Below, one piece after another: positions 15,511 through 26,184 of a DNA stretch of 64,000 nt. Source of the DNA: Verrucomicrobiaceae bacterium (GTDB lineage: Bacteria > Verrucomicrobiota > Verrucomicrobiia > Verrucomicrobiales > Verrucomicrobiaceae); the NCBI GenBank assembly GCA_016713245.1, contig JADJPM010000004.1, forward strand, positions 496,001-560,000. Direction: 5' to 3'. How positions within the stretch are numbered: position 1 is the first letter of the stretch; every line of letters begins with the position of its first letter. Made by a program: the position numbers and the translations under genes. Below the pieces are notes generated by a model, which searched no databases, was not told where the DNA came from, and saw only the letters and a program-made list of their open reading frames with translations.

Positions 15511-15549
15511 CGGCAGCAGGCTGCCTCCCACGAGCGGCAGCAGGCTGCC
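15511..15549. repeat. Two copies of a self-complementary 15-mer
   Basis: CGGCAGCAGGCTGCC occurs at 15511-15525 and 15535-15549 with a 24-base period. Each copy is itself palindromic (GGCAGC AG GCTGCC). It lies in the 261-base gap between the Sel1 protein and the transporter operon, which otherwise shows no gene. Confidence 0.55.
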
Positions 15550-15581
15550 GCAGTCCAGGGCTTCGCCGGATGAGTGCTGAT

Positions 15582-17267
15582 TCACGGCTTGGGTGACGGA
15601 TTCGTTCCCGCGAGCAGTTGATCCATCTGCTCGGCAGTGACTTCGAGGTCCAGCGTGCCACGCTCATCTGCCCACCAGAGTGCGGCGGTGGATTCGTGGA
15701 TCCAGTCTTCGGTCGTCAGACCGGTGAGGGTTTGATGGATCACGGGGCGCGGGATGTGCAGATTGACGGGGCGGTTGCGGCGCTCTGCCCGCCAGAGGGT
15801 GTTATGCTCCTGGCCGAATGCCTCCTCTTCGCGCAGACAGACAACCTGACTGATGGACGGGGTGTGAAGGGTGAAAAACAAATTCTCGAGCGGCACCATG
15901 GTCTGCACTCGCAGGGCTACATGGTCGCTGTTTGGCACCGTGAGCGGCACGCGACGGTGCAGACTGGCATCCAGGCTGAGGCTGCTCTGCCCGGCGCGGT
16001 GTTTGCCGATGACAAATATCCATCCAGGGGCGGCGGCGGCCTGTGTCGGGTGCTGGAGCAGCTCTTTCAGCGGCCACTCATGGCACTTGCGCAGGCGATG
16101 CACGGCCAGCCGGAGTCGCCAGCGGCTTCTTGGGGGCACGGGCGAGCGCTTGTTTTCCCTGGCGATGAGCTGTGAGAGCGTTTTGCGGCTGTCATCCACC
16201 GCCCCGACCCACATGCTTTGTGGAGGAAAGAAGTGGCTGAGCTTCATGGCATGATCCACCCGCATCCAGCGCCAGTGGCGGACAGCTCCGCCGTTTTCAG
16301 AAGGATAAACAAAATCGGAGTAGCTCTTCGTATGCGGCCATTTCTCCTCACCAGATCGGATCGGGGCAAAAGCGACCACTGAGGCCACTTCATCTGCCGC
16401 GAGGCCGCTGAGATGCAGTTGCGGCCAGAGTGACTGATGCTCCACGGCTGGCGCAGCGCCGAAATGAAGCTTCGCAGCGTCTTTGGGATAAATCGCCGCA
16501 TCGAGCTGCCGCCAATTCCAGGGCCAAAACAAGGCCACGAGGCCGCTCAGGAGCAAAAGGCCTGCCACGAGGCCCGCGCTGCATTTTCCCAGGGTTGCCC
16601 GCCACCAGCCAAAGCCGAACACCAGCACCGCGAGAGCCGCTGCGACGACGGCCCGGCAGCGATTCAGGTCGTTAGGCATGAAAAGCTTCTCCAGATCGCC
16701 ATAGGCAGAGGCTAGGGAGATGGAACTCAAATCCGACCAGTTGGGTAGTTCCATCACCAGCAGCACGAGAAGGATCGGCAGCAAAAGGAGCCACACGCCC
16801 CGCTTCATCGGCAGACAAGCCACCCACGCGAAGGCAAAAGCACCCGCACAGGCTGGCAGCAAGATCTTCAATGCCACACCGAACCATGAAACCGCACCGA
16901 GTCCGAATCCCATCCACTCCACCGCATGAGCGGCAAACCAAGGCAACACGCCGAGAAGCATCAGCGTGAGCATCTTTGCCATCCACAAGGCTCCCCGACC
17001 TAGTGGCCGCGTCAGAGCCGCGCAGTCTGACGAACCTGGATGATCCGCCCGCACCATTCGCCAGAGCAGGAACAGCCCCGCCGCCGTCGGCAGCATGCCC
17101 GGCACATATCCTCGAAAGCCCGAACGCTCGATGTCCGTGTGCTCCCAGGCGTAAATAGCCAGCAGCAGCAGCCACATCAGCACCGGGCCGCGATCCCGCT
17201 GTAGTTCCACACGCATCTGGTGAAGAAGGCGGGAGGTGAATGATGGCATGGGCAAAGAGGCATTCAT
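15582..17267 (-). CDS. ABC-2-like membrane protein, type A copy 2
   Basis: The 561-residue protein has an N-terminal membrane region of about six hydrophobic segments (residues about 25-275; WLLLLAIYAWE, LLFLWRMV, LTLMLLGVLPWFAA, LLLLPILLVLLVMELP, AVLVFGFGWW, LLLLSGLVALFW). A soluble region of about 290 residues follows, with LSGLAADEVASVVAFAPIR and the ending TLDLEVTAEQMDQLLAG. The protein at 19887-21629 shares this architecture and both landmark sequences (LSGLRGDEAATIIAFAP, TVDLELTPGQMDQLLAG), so the two are paralogues. It is the last gene of the GntR-ABC operon. The start overlaps the upstream gene's stop as ATGA. The transported substrate is unknown. Confidence 0.8.
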   Translation of the reverse strand: MNASLPMPSFTSRLLHQMRVELQRDRGPVLMWLLLLAIYAWEHTDIERSGFRGYVPGMLPTAAGLFLLWRMVRADHPGSSDCAALTRPLGRGALWMAKMLTLMLLGVLPWFAAHAVEWMGFGLGAVSWFGVALKILLPACAGAFAFAWVACLPMKRGVWLLLLPILLVLLVMELPNWSDLSSISLASAYGDLEKLFMPNDLNRCRAVVAAALAVLVFGFGWWRATLGKCSAGLVAGLLLLSGLVALFWPWNWRQLDAAIYPKDAAKLHFGAAPAVEHQSLWPQLHLSGLAADEVASVVAFAPIRSGEEKWPHTKSYSDFVYPSENGGAVRHWRWMRVDHAMKLSHFFPPQSMWVGAVDDSRKTLSQLIARENKRSPVPPRSRWRLRLAVHRLRKCHEWPLKELLQHPTQAAAAPGWIFVIGKHRAGQSSLSLDASLHRRVPLTVPNSDHVALRVQTMVPLENLFFTLHTPSISQVVCLREEEAFGQEHNTLWRAERRNRPVNLHIPRPVIHQTLTGLTTEDWIHESTAALWWADERGTLDLEVTAEQMDQLLAGTNPSPKP

Positions 17268-18469
17268 GGTTTCGACTTCGCCCTCCAGGTGAGAGTGGTG
17301 GCGTCGTAGATGAAATCCGCCGCTCGCAGCTCCCGCACGCGGCGCAGGAAAGGCAGGCCCTCCTCCCATTTCAGCTCCGCACCGCTGAGCAGGCGGTTCA
17401 GCATCGAGAGATCGAGCAGGTCATCGTGATTGAAACTTTCCTCGTCCATTTGCCGGAGGCCTCGCAACCTCCGATCCAGCACGGCGGCATCGCCCATCGC
17501 GATGGCGCACTCCGCCAAAGGACGCAGGTCTGACGAAAGATGCATCGTCGGAGGCAGCCTTTGCTCGCACGCGTGCTGGATCAAGGCCCGAGCCTCCTGC
17601 AAAGCCGCCTCACGTCCTTTCAGCGCCCACAAAGACGACACGCTGAATGTCTCGCGCAGGCTTTTCAGGCACACGGCATCCTCTTGATGCACTCTGGCCT
17701 GCTTTTGCCATGTCTCATGCACCGCGACGATCGGTGCGGCATCACGCTGCTGGATGGCCGAGAGAATGGCCGGGCGCAGGGTTTTCCATCCATCCACACG
17801 CATCTCCATGGCATTCAGCAAGCGGTGAATGGTCGGGCCTTTGCCTGGATTCTCAAACCGCAGGCCATGCTCCTCACGGGTGATGCCCGGCACGTTCGCC
17901 TGAAGCAGCATGGCATCCACCACCTCACGCAGAAAGGGGTTATCCTTCGAGACAAATGCCTGCGCCTGTTCCGGCAAAACGTTGGGATGCCGCAGCAGAT
18001 GTGCCGCCACGGCATTCACGACACGCTCATCCTTTCCTGGATAGGCCGGGCTGCCGTCCTTCTTCGAGCTGTAGCGCCAACTGAGCGAATGCGAGAGCGT
18101 CAGCACATCCGCGAGAAAGCGGGCCACCTCGGCGGCATCCGCATCGGCAGCAGGCGGGCGAATACGTTCAAACTCTCGCTGAAGACCTTCACGCGGTTCC
18201 GATGCCACCAGCGGGTGCCAGGCGGGATAGACCCATGCCTCTTCTTCGAGTGCTTTCTTCATATCCACATCCTTCAAAGCCTGACGATGCCTGCTGGTCC
18301 CCGCATACGTCTGCGTGCGCAGCATGACGCGCAGCGATGGCACATCTGCCTCCGTGAGGCCGGAACCTCTGCCGATGACCTCTTTGAAAACGAGGGCGAA
18401 CCTAAATTTCTGCCAGCCACCCTGCATCGCACGGTAATCGACATCGCCTGCACCATCCGTTTTTGCCAA
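17264..18469 (-). CDS. C-terminal part of the type B membrane protein copy 2 (after a frameshift)
   Basis: This 401-residue frame is the soluble C-terminal part of a type B transporter protein. It ends DFIYDATTLTWRAKSKP, matching DFEYLPEKLAWRVLP at the end of the gene at 21626. The only start near the beginning is a TTG at 18469 (an ATG lies at 18427). The frame joins the membrane part at 18274-19890 in the -1 frame at a CAAAAAC run (about 18463-18469). Adding one A there gives one continuous protein of about 875 residues, close to the size of the other type B protein. A homopolymer sequencing error or a real frameshift mutation is likelier than two genes. Confidence 0.65.
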   Translation of the reverse strand: MAKTDGAGDVDYRAMQGGWQKFRFALVFKEVIGRGSGLTEADVPSLRVMLRTQTYAGTSRHRQALKDVDMKKALEEEAWVYPAWHPLVASEPREGLQREFERIRPPAADADAAEVARFLADVLTLSHSLSWRYSSKKDGSPAYPGKDERVVNAVAAHLLRHPNVLPEQAQAFVSKDNPFLREVVDAMLLQANVPGITREEHGLRFENPGKGPTIHRLLNAMEMRVDGWKTLRPAILSAIQQRDAAPIVAVHETWQKQARVHQEDAVCLKSLRETFSVSSLWALKGREAALQEARALIQHACEQRLPPTMHLSSDLRPLAECAIAMGDAAVLDRRLRGLRQMDEESFNHDDLLDLSMLNRLLSGAELKWEEGLPFLRRVRELRAADFIYDATTLTWRAKSKP

Positions 18470-19890
18470 AGCAGTTCCTTCGAGGGCGCATGAAGCATCA
18501 CGCCCAGGTCTGTCATGTATTCAAAAGGAGCTCCGCCACACTCGATGGAGCGTTTGGCCCCCTTGTAGATGACTGCCACGCTGCCTTTCTCGCGTGCGCC
18601 ATTCGCGCCTTGATGCAGACGCACCTCCAGCACTTCGAGCGCGGCATCTGGCGTGCGGATTTTAGCGCCCGGCTTCAGCTCGCACTCACCCAGCACCGTC
18701 TGGCGCAGCCAGTCGGCCTCCAGTCGCAGATCCACATCCACCAGAGAGGTGCCAGCAGTCAGAATCGGCCAGGAGCAGTCCGCATTCCTGCCATGCTGGT
18801 TGTCGTAGGCATCCATGCTCAGCGTGGACGAAGGCATTGATCGACCCAACGTCCCCATGAGCCAGGCATTGTCCCGCGAGAACACGGCGGGCATCCAGAA
18901 GAAGCGTCGCGAGAAGTAGCCATGCACCTTTGCAGGTATGACTTGCTCATTCAGCCGCATCTCACCACTCACCATCCGCCAGCGCGGCAGCAACTCCGCA
19001 GGCGCTGGCAACGAGGCGAGCTCCGCATCGAAATCCAACACGGGTTTGCCATCCTCATCATGCGAACGGTAAAAGCGAAAAGTCGAGGGAGGTGGCAGGA
19101 CCGGGTGATTTGCCTCCAGCTTCGCCATTTCAGCCGGTTCCCGAGGTTTCCACGACCACGGCGTGATCAACGGTGTCCAAACCAACGCAAAGCAGCCCAG
19201 CGTCAGCACTGCCACGGAGGTCAAAAGTCGTGCGAGACTCCATCCGCGTCCTTTTTGCCACATCGCCAGCAGCAGCATGAGCACCGCGCCGATCCAGGCT
19301 GCCTGGGCGAGGCTGTTGCTGTTGTAAAACATCTCGGGATACAGGCTCCATGCAGACTGAAGCATCTTTTTGCTCATCGCCTGTGCCAGCAACCCGGTGA
19401 GAAAAGCCACTGCCGTGATCGAGTAACGCGCCCAACCTGCCGCCAGCCAAGGCATCGGCCATAGTCCGCCGATGACGGCGATGGTGATGAAAAACCTCTC
19501 CCACATGCCCAGCAGCACATCGGCAGTGCGGAGGCCGGAAACACCCAGGTACACACCTTCCTGCAAGACCAGCGGCAGCGCGATGAGCAGCAAAAACACC
19601 AGCACCCGACTCCACGCGTAGCTCGCCCGTGGCAGCGGCCTCACCGCGATGAAGCTGCGATCATCCGCCAGCGCATCTTCCTTGGAATAAGACAGCGCCA
19701 GCACCATCGCCCCGCCCCACATCAGCAACGGCAGCAGCCCCACCCACGCTGGCGACGCACCCGCAGCCTGCATCGGCGCGATCCACTCCGCATCCGCCGC
19801 CAGCTGCAGGATGAGCACGCCGAGCCACGCCATCCACCGCCACCGCAGGTAGCGGAACTCTTTGCCGAAATGATGAAGGACAAGGTTCAT
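18274..19890 (-). CDS. N-terminal membrane part of the type B protein copy 2 (frameshifted)
   Basis: The ATG at 19890 overlaps the upstream stop as ATGA. The sequence MNLVLHHFGKEFRYLRWRWM begins a membrane region of about eight hydrophobic segments (residues 20-300), followed by a soluble part with FFWMPAVFSRDNAWLMGTLG. Homology to the type B copy at 21626 holds up to about residue 475 (LHAPSKELLWQK). The last 60 residues of the frame, past the CAAAAAC run, have unusual Arg/Cys-rich composition and are probably out of frame. The protein would act with the ATPase at 24837 as a membrane subunit. Confidence 0.7.
   Translation of the reverse strand: MNLVLHHFGKEFRYLRWRWMAWLGVLILQLAADAEWIAPMQAAGASPAWVGLLPLLMWGGAMVLALSYSKEDALADDRSFIAVRPLPRASYAWSRVLVFLLLIALPLVLQEGVYLGVSGLRTADVLLGMWERFFITIAVIGGLWPMPWLAAGWARYSITAVAFLTGLLAQAMSKKMLQSAWSLYPEMFYNSNSLAQAAWIGAVLMLLLAMWQKGRGWSLARLLTSVAVLTLGCFALVWTPLITPWSWKPREPAEMAKLEANHPVLPPPSTFRFYRSHDEDGKPVLDFDAELASLPAPAELLPRWRMVSGEMRLNEQVIPAKVHGYFSRRFFWMPAVFSRDNAWLMGTLGRSMPSSTLSMDAYDNQHGRNADCSWPILTAGTSLVDVDLRLEADWLRQTVLGECELKPGAKIRTPDAALEVLEVRLHQGANGAREKGSVAVIYKGAKRSIECGGAPFEYMTDLGVMLHAPSKELLWQKRMVQAMSITVRCRVAGRNLGSPSFSKRSSAEVPASRRQMCHRCASCCARRRMRGPAGIVRL
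19843..19881. repeat. 39-bp repeat at the start of the type B genes (copy 2)
   Basis: These 39 bases are identical to 24098-24136 and encode the shared N terminus LVLHHFGKEFRYLR of the two type B proteins. The identity of this repeat at DNA level points to a recent duplication or gene conversion. The other copy ends five bases before the anomalous G/C tract. Confidence 0.75.
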
Positions 19891-21629
19891 GGTTTTGCTG
19901 CCTCCTTCGGTTTTATCCCCGCCAGCAACTGATCCATCTGCCCCGGCGTGAGTTCGAGATCGACGGTGCCTCGATCTTCGAGGGTGTAAAAGATGGCTGT
20001 CTGACGGGCGATCCAATCCTCGCGGTCTTTTCCCAAGACGACCTGCTGGAGCGGAGGCTCATCAATCTGCGCGGAGAAGCCGGTGGCGGTGTCGAGCTGC
20101 CACGCGAGGTCGTGGTCGTAGCTGGGGACATCCAGTGGTCTGGCAGCGGTGCTGTGGAAGAGGTCATGCACGCTGGCCTCTTTTAGCTTTGAGTCACTCA
20201 GGACGAGCATGATCGCTAGAGGCATTGGAAGTCCCGATGCCGAGGCGGAGACTTCATACGGACTCTTTGCGATCAGAGTCGAGCGAGAACGGTGAATGCG
20301 GCCACGGAGGGAGTGCTTGTGACTGCTCCACGAAGTGACTGGATCACATTCCAGACGAGTGCCGGGCTCGATGAGAAAGGTGTGCGGATGATCCCAAAGC
20401 TGGCGAAAGGGCAGTTGCGCGATTTGTTTCACCCCATGAATCGCGAGTCGCAGCCGCCACTTTTGTTTCTGTGGCTGGGCGAGATTGATTTGGAAGGGTT
20501 TGAGATCGTCTTCGAGCCAGCGGAGGTCGTTCGGACTGTGCTTGAGGTTGCCCAGAAGCCAGAGGGTGGCGGGCGCGGTCCGGCGCATGACAACGCGGGC
20601 ATGATCGTAGTGCGCCCAGACGTTGCCATTCGGAAATCCACGCACGATGTCGCTGTAGAAAGGGGGCTGCGGCCAGAAGTGGGGTGGTAGTTTTTTATCG
20701 ACGGGAGCAAAGGCGATGATGGTGGCAGCCTCATCGCCGCGAAGGCCGCTGAGTCGCAAACCAGGCCAAAATTCCTGTGCGGCTGCTTTTTCATCCCCCA
20801 TCTCTTTACCCGTGTGAAGCGTGAGCGGGGCATCGTAGCGGCGCGGCGTTTGCTCCAGCCAGTCGAGACCGCGAAACCAGTCATGCTGCCTCAGGGAGGT
20901 GGTGACCGGTTCCTGCACAAAGGCCAGCAGCACGAGCATCGCGGCCGGCAGACGCCTCCTCGTGACAAAACTCACCCACAGTGCCGTCAAACATAGCAGC
21001 AGGGCGATGACGGCTGCGATGATGCCGCCATTCGTATGCAGGAACAATGAATGCTCAAAGATGCTGTTCAGCCACGGCCAGGCGTGATCCTCCAGGCTGT
21101 TCACGATGAAAGTGGCGGCATTGATGAGCATCAGCGTGGCAAAACCAAGCCCGAGCGCCTGCCCGCGAGTCCGGCTGATGGCGCTGATGGCCGCTGCGAG
21201 CGCCAGCACGATGCCTCCAGTGAGAAACGAGCCCGCCGCCAGCGCGGCGAGCTGGCGAAGGTCATGACCGAATCCACGCCAGAGCACGCTTTCCGCCACG
21301 ACAAAGGGCAGCAGCACGGTCACGAGTAAAAAAAGCGATTTGCCCAGCAGCAGCGCACCACGACCGACGGGGCGCGTGAGCGCCGCCGTCTCGGGAGACG
21401 CCGGAGCATCGGCGTGGATGCAGCGGTGGGTGATGCCGATGGCGATGCAGGCGGTGATGAGTTCCACATAAGAACTGAGGAGCTCATCATGGCTGCCCAA
21501 GATACCGCTGTGCCGCTGCCATAGCCTCGCAGCCAGCCAGGCCAGCCACAGGATGATCACGAGCGCCTGATGCCGCGCATCGGTGCGGAGCTGATATGAC
21601 ACGCGGTGAATGAATGGAGCAGCACTCAT
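19887..21629 (-). CDS. ABC-2-like membrane protein, type A copy 1
   Basis: The 580-residue protein has about six hydrophobic segments in residues 20-240 (ALVIILWLAWLAARLW, LFLLVTVLLPFVVAE, LAALAAGSFLTGGIVLALAAAISAI, GLGFATLMLINAATFIV, IIAAVIALLLCLTALWVSF) and an extracytoplasmic region that shares LSGLRGDEAATIIAFAP and the ending QMDQLLAG with the protein at 15582. RPVGRGALLLGKSLFL resembles the RPLGRGALWMAKMLTL loop of that paralogue. It overlaps both neighbours by four bases (ATGA), so it is translated as part of the same operon. Confidence 0.8.
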   Translation of the reverse strand: MSAAPFIHRVSYQLRTDARHQALVIILWLAWLAARLWQRHSGILGSHDELLSSYVELITACIAIGITHRCIHADAPASPETAALTRPVGRGALLLGKSLFLLVTVLLPFVVAESVLWRGFGHDLRQLAALAAGSFLTGGIVLALAAAISAISRTRGQALGLGFATLMLINAATFIVNSLEDHAWPWLNSIFEHSLFLHTNGGIIAAVIALLLCLTALWVSFVTRRRLPAAMLVLLAFVQEPVTTSLRQHDWFRGLDWLEQTPRRYDAPLTLHTGKEMGDEKAAAQEFWPGLRLSGLRGDEAATIIAFAPVDKKLPPHFWPQPPFYSDIVRGFPNGNVWAHYDHARVVMRRTAPATLWLLGNLKHSPNDLRWLEDDLKPFQINLAQPQKQKWRLRLAIHGVKQIAQLPFRQLWDHPHTFLIEPGTRLECDPVTSWSSHKHSLRGRIHRSRSTLIAKSPYEVSASASGLPMPLAIMLVLSDSKLKEASVHDLFHSTAARPLDVPSYDHDLAWQLDTATGFSAQIDEPPLQQVVLGKDREDWIARQTAIFYTLEDRGTVDLELTPGQMDQLLAGIKPKEAAKP

Positions 21630-24141
21630 GGCAGGACCCTCCAGGCGAGTTTTTCCGGCAGGTATTCGAAGTCCGCATGCGTGCGGTGACGAAAGAGACG
21701 TGTGTTGCTGTCTGGATCATCCCAGGACATCCAGATGCGCTTTCCCCCGGCGTCGAGCAGATGGGGAAACGCGGAATTCGAGCGGTTGCTCTTGCCGTCG
21801 AGGGCGAGCAGCCTCAGGCAGAGATCGAAAGCGGTGGTATCGCCAAAGTCCGCCGCCGCACGCAGCGGACGCGAAGACTCGCTAGAGCGGTTTTCAAAGG
21901 GTATGCAGGCCTCGAAATGACTTTGAGCGATGGGTTTGAGCAGCGCAGTGAGCTCCGGCGGAGGTGGCTTGTCGGTGAAGTGCCAGCTATCGAGTTTAAA
22001 GCTCATGAGGGCGGCAATGCGCTTGAACGAATCCTGATCCCCCCAAGCCAGCAGAAGCGGGATGAACTCCTGCGGGAGATGCGTGCTCTTCATGAGGCGG
22101 GCGTGCCAGAGGGGCCGCGCGGCCTCTGCCCAGCCGCGTTTCAGCACGATGGGGATGAGATGCGGCACGTCGGCGAGCCGTTGGAGCACCACATCACGAT
22201 GTTCCTCGCGTAAATGGCTCACGAAGAGCTTTTCCATCACGCTGTCCTTTCCGACGCTGAGCATTTGGCGTGGCAGGCGCAGCATCTCGTCGAGGTGATG
22301 CTCAAACAGCGGCATGAACAGGGCTTCCACGTCTTTCTCCGAGGCTTCGCTGCTGCTGCTCCAATCACTGCGGTAGGCCATGATGGCGTCATAGAGATAC
22401 TGGCGGACCTCTTCTTTGCCGCTCTGCGCCGTCGGCACTTTCAGACTGGCGACACGCTGCTGAAAGGTGCCTTTCCCGCGAGCGAGGTGGATCATGCCAG
22501 GAACGTCCGGTTGACTGAACTCACGGTGATGATCCCGCGGCACGATGGAAGGTGTCTTCCACGTAAAAATGCTCTCGCCGAGGTGGTAGCCGCTGATGAG
22601 CACGAGGCGCAGCTGCGCGGGATCGACGCGAGCATCCTCACCATCTGCGTAGTTCAAAACGTCCTGCCAACTGAGCAGCAGCGTGCGTCGCTCCAGTCCG
22701 GTGCTGCCAGCGCGGACATCCTTCACGATTTCCGATGGCACCAGCCATGCGATGCCGCGCTGCGGTGAATGCAAAATGAAAGCCGTGGCCAGTCCTCGGT
22801 CCCAGTGTTGCCTCCGCTGCATGCTCACACGCAGGGTGAAAGCACCACGCCTCGGTTCCAGGTCCTTCGTTCCGCCGTTGTGCATGTGCGGGTGCGTTTC
22901 CAGAATGTTCCAGGCCACATCCCGCGTGGCATCATGCGTGCCTGCGATGCAGGCGGTGTCGAGCAGCCTCTCCCGCCGCCACCAGTCCGCACGAAAGCGT
23001 GCCTCGATCTGCACCGCTTGATCACGCTGAAACTCCGGCGTCAGGCTCGCGAAAGGAGTGCCGGTGGAATTCTCCACACCCTGCCAGGAGACGCCGGATG
23101 ATTCTTTCTTCACGAAGATCGTGCGGGGAGGAAAGAAGGCAGCGAGGTTCCGGTCCACGCGCCTCAAATTTCCCTGCACGCGGGATGAATCCACCCATGG
23201 CTCCCAGTGTTCGTCGGAAACGAGATCATTCTGCGTTACACGGTAGCCCACGGGGTTCAGGCTGATGTGGATGCCCGGTGCCGCCGGGTGAATGCGTTCG
23301 CTGAGGTAGAAGCTCCGCGACTCATCATGAAAACTGATGCTCTCTGGATGGATGACCGGTTCGTGTTTCTCAGACAGCGCCTGTGCCTGTGCGGGATCTC
23401 GGTTTTCCAGCGGAGCGGTGCGCAGCGGGCAGTAGAGGCAGAGCAGCAACGCTCCGACGATGAGCAATGAAACCACCCCCAGCCGCAAGCGCAGGCCGAG
23501 CGGCCTTCGTTGATGCCACCAGGCCAGCAGGCTCAGCGAAACAGCGAGAATGAGCGAGGCAAAGATCCAGCTCCGCGGAGGCTGATCAAAGATGGGAGCT
23601 TCCTCATCCATCAGGCGCAGCAGCAGAGGCATCAAGGACACCCCAAAGACGGTGAGCAGCAGAGAAACGATGCCGAACAGCCACATCTCGCTTTTCCCGG
23701 CCACGGCGTTGAACGGGTGTCCCCACAAACCAATGCCGACAATGAAGAACGCCCGCTCACCCATGCCGCGCATCACATCGGCAGACGGCCTGTCCGAGAG
23801 CAGCAGATACAAGCCATTCTGCAGAGCCGCGGGCAGCACGATGAGCAGCATGCCAGCCAGCAGCGCCGCCATCCAGTAAGTGCTCCGCTTGATCGGCCGC
23901 GTGTCGAAAAAAGCGCGATCACTCCCCGGCCTGTCCTCCGGGCAGCCGCCACACAAGCTCAGCGCCGCCAGTGTGACGACCAGCGGTAGGAACTGCAGCC
24001 ACTCAGGCAAGCCAGCGTCTGCCTTGGGTGGAAACAACCACTCCAGATTCACCGCTAGCTCAAAGACCAGCAGCGTGAGAAACGCCATCCAGCGTAGCCG
24101 CAGGTAGCGGAACTCTTTGCCGAAATGATGAAGGACGAGGT
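21626..24141 (-). CDS. ABC-2-like membrane protein, type B copy 1 (start disrupted)
   Basis: From the first ATG at 24088 the product is 820 residues: about eight hydrophobic segments up to residue 220, a soluble middle with FHDESRSFYLSERIHP, and a helical C-terminal domain (about 530-800) ending DFEYLPEKLAWRVLP. The frame continues upstream as LVLHHFGKEFRYLRLRW, identical in its first 14 residues to the start of the paralogue at 19890. The Met-Asn that should precede it is missing because a 688-base G/C tract begins at 24142. Joining 24141 to 24830 restores ATG-AAC-CTC and a start at 24833 (about 839 residues). The gene is therefore probably intact in the organism. Confidence 0.75.
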
Positions 24142-24829
<688 letters not shown>

Positions 24830-24836
24830 TCATGGC

Positions 24837-25739
24837 TCATTTCCCTTCGAGACGATAGGCACGGGCGAGCGCGACGAAGATCTCGCGCAGGCTCATGGGG
24901 CGGATTTCGGGCGTGGAGGCGGTCGGTATCGCCTCGCGGAGTGTGGCGGCGAGCTGCGCGTCGTTTTGAAAGCGGCTCGCGGTGAAGCGAAGCGTGCGTC
25001 CGGCCTGCTCGGCGTGCAGCCAGTCGGTGGGAAGACTCACGGGAGCTCGCGATTGATCGGGGAGCACGACTTCCACAGCACGGAAGCGGCTTTGCAGGCT
25101 GTCGCTGGTTTCGTCGAGGGCGAGCTTGCCGCGGTTGATGATGGCAATGCGGTCAGCGAGGCGCTGGACTTCTTCGATGTCGTGCGAGGACACGAAAACG
25201 GTCCAGCCTTCCTGCTCGGTGAGTTCGAGGAGGCCGCGGATGAATTCATCGCGCACGAGCGGATCGAGTCCGCTGAAGGGTTCGTCGAGCACGACGAGTT
25301 TCGGCCGATACGCGAGGCTGCTGAGCAGCGCGGCCTTCATGCGCATGCCTCGGGAGAGGTCCTTCAGTTTGGTGGTGAGCGGAAGGTCGAATTGCGTGAG
25401 CAACTGGGCCTCGAAGGCCTTGTCCCAGTTCGGATAGAGCGGGCGGCAGTAGTCGAGGAACTGCTTCACCGTCATCCACAGCGGCAGTTCCATGTTCTCG
25501 GAGACGTAACCGATCTGCGTGAACTGCGCGGGGCCGAGTTTTCGCGAATCCGTGCCCAAAACGCTCGCCGAGCCGGAATCGGGCCGGTGGAGGTTGAGGA
25601 GGCATTTGATGGTGGTGCTCTTTCCTGCGCCGTTCGGGCCCAAAAAGGCCGTGACCTGCCCTTCGGGCACTTCGAGGCTCAAACCGGCCACGGCTTCGGT
25701 TTTGCGGAAGCGTTTATGAAGATCGGAAATCGTGATCAT
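24837..25739 (-). CDS. ABC transporter ATP-binding protein (YtrB-like)
   Basis: The 300-residue ATPase drives the membrane proteins encoded downstream. Walker A is GPNGAGKSTTIKCLL (about 36-50), the signature is LSRGMRMKAALLSSLAYRPKLVVLDEPFSGLD (signature LSRGM, Walker B and D-loop), and the switch histidine is in VSSHDIEEV. A C-terminal region of about 80 residues follows the nucleotide-binding domain. The start at 25739 overlaps the regulator's stop as ATGA. The downstream genes B-A-B-A follow without real gaps. A GntR plus ATPase plus several ABC-2 proteins resembles the Bacillus ytr operon, which responds to cell-wall antibiotics; whether that holds here is unknown. Confidence 0.9.
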   Translation of the reverse strand: MITISDLHKRFRKTEAVAGLSLEVPEGQVTAFLGPNGAGKSTTIKCLLNLHRPDSGSASVLGTDSRKLGPAQFTQIGYVSENMELPLWMTVKQFLDYCRPLYPNWDKAFEAQLLTQFDLPLTTKLKDLSRGMRMKAALLSSLAYRPKLVVLDEPFSGLDPLVRDEFIRGLLELTEQEGWTVFVSSHDIEEVQRLADRIAIINRGKLALDETSDSLQSRFRAVEVVLPDQSRAPVSLPTDWLHAEQAGRTLRFTASRFQNDAQLAATLREAIPTASTPEIRPMSLREIFVALARAYRLEGK

Positions 25740-26098
25740 AGGCTTTTGAGGTGGGTGATGACTTGGTTGAGCGTGAGATTGAGCTCGGCGGCCTCTTTGA
25801 GCAGCGCACGGCACTCCGGCGTGATCTGCGCGAGGCGCTCGGCGAGGCCCGGTTGATCCGGTTCCGTGACGACCATGCCGATGCCGGGCCGCGAATTGAG
25901 CCATCCGGCGTCTTTGAGCTGCAGGACGACCTTGTGCGCCGTGGTGGGGCTGATTTTGAGCTCCTGGCTCAGCGTGCGCACGCTGGGAAACTCATCGCCC
26001 GCCTTCATCTGGCCCGTGAGGAGCGCCTTCCGCACGGCCAGGAGAATCTGGTCGGAAACGGGCGTCCCGTCTTGGAGCTGGATGGAAAAGGGCAGCAT
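25736..26098 (-). CDS. GntR-family regulator, YtrA subfamily
   Basis: The 120-residue protein has only the N-terminal GntR winged helix (PVSDQILLAVRKALLTGQMKAGDEFPSVRTLSQELKISPTTAHKVVLQLKDAGWLNSRPGIGMVV, residues 12-77) and a short helical tail, the hallmark of the YtrA subgroup. It is the first gene of the transporter operon and likely represses it. The ATG at 26098 is preferred because it starts the family homology (MLPFSIQLQDGTPVSDQI). The divergent sulfatase begins about 85 bases away, so the two may share a control region. Confidence 0.9.
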   Translation of the reverse strand: MLPFSIQLQDGTPVSDQILLAVRKALLTGQMKAGDEFPSVRTLSQELKISPTTAHKVVLQLKDAGWLNSRPGIGMVVTEPDQPGLAERLAQITPECRALLKEAAELNLTLNQVITHLKSL

Positions 26099-26184
26099 GA
26101 TCGGCTCGGTGTTCTTACTGTAACAGCACAACTGATACACCAGCAAGCGAAATGTTATCCCTGCTCCTTTCGTTGGTGGCAGGC

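Noticed and set aside
18463..18469. Programmed -1 frameshifting at CAAAAAC
   Set aside because: The run does not form an in-frame X-XXY-YYZ heptamer and no stem follows clearly; error or mutation is simpler.
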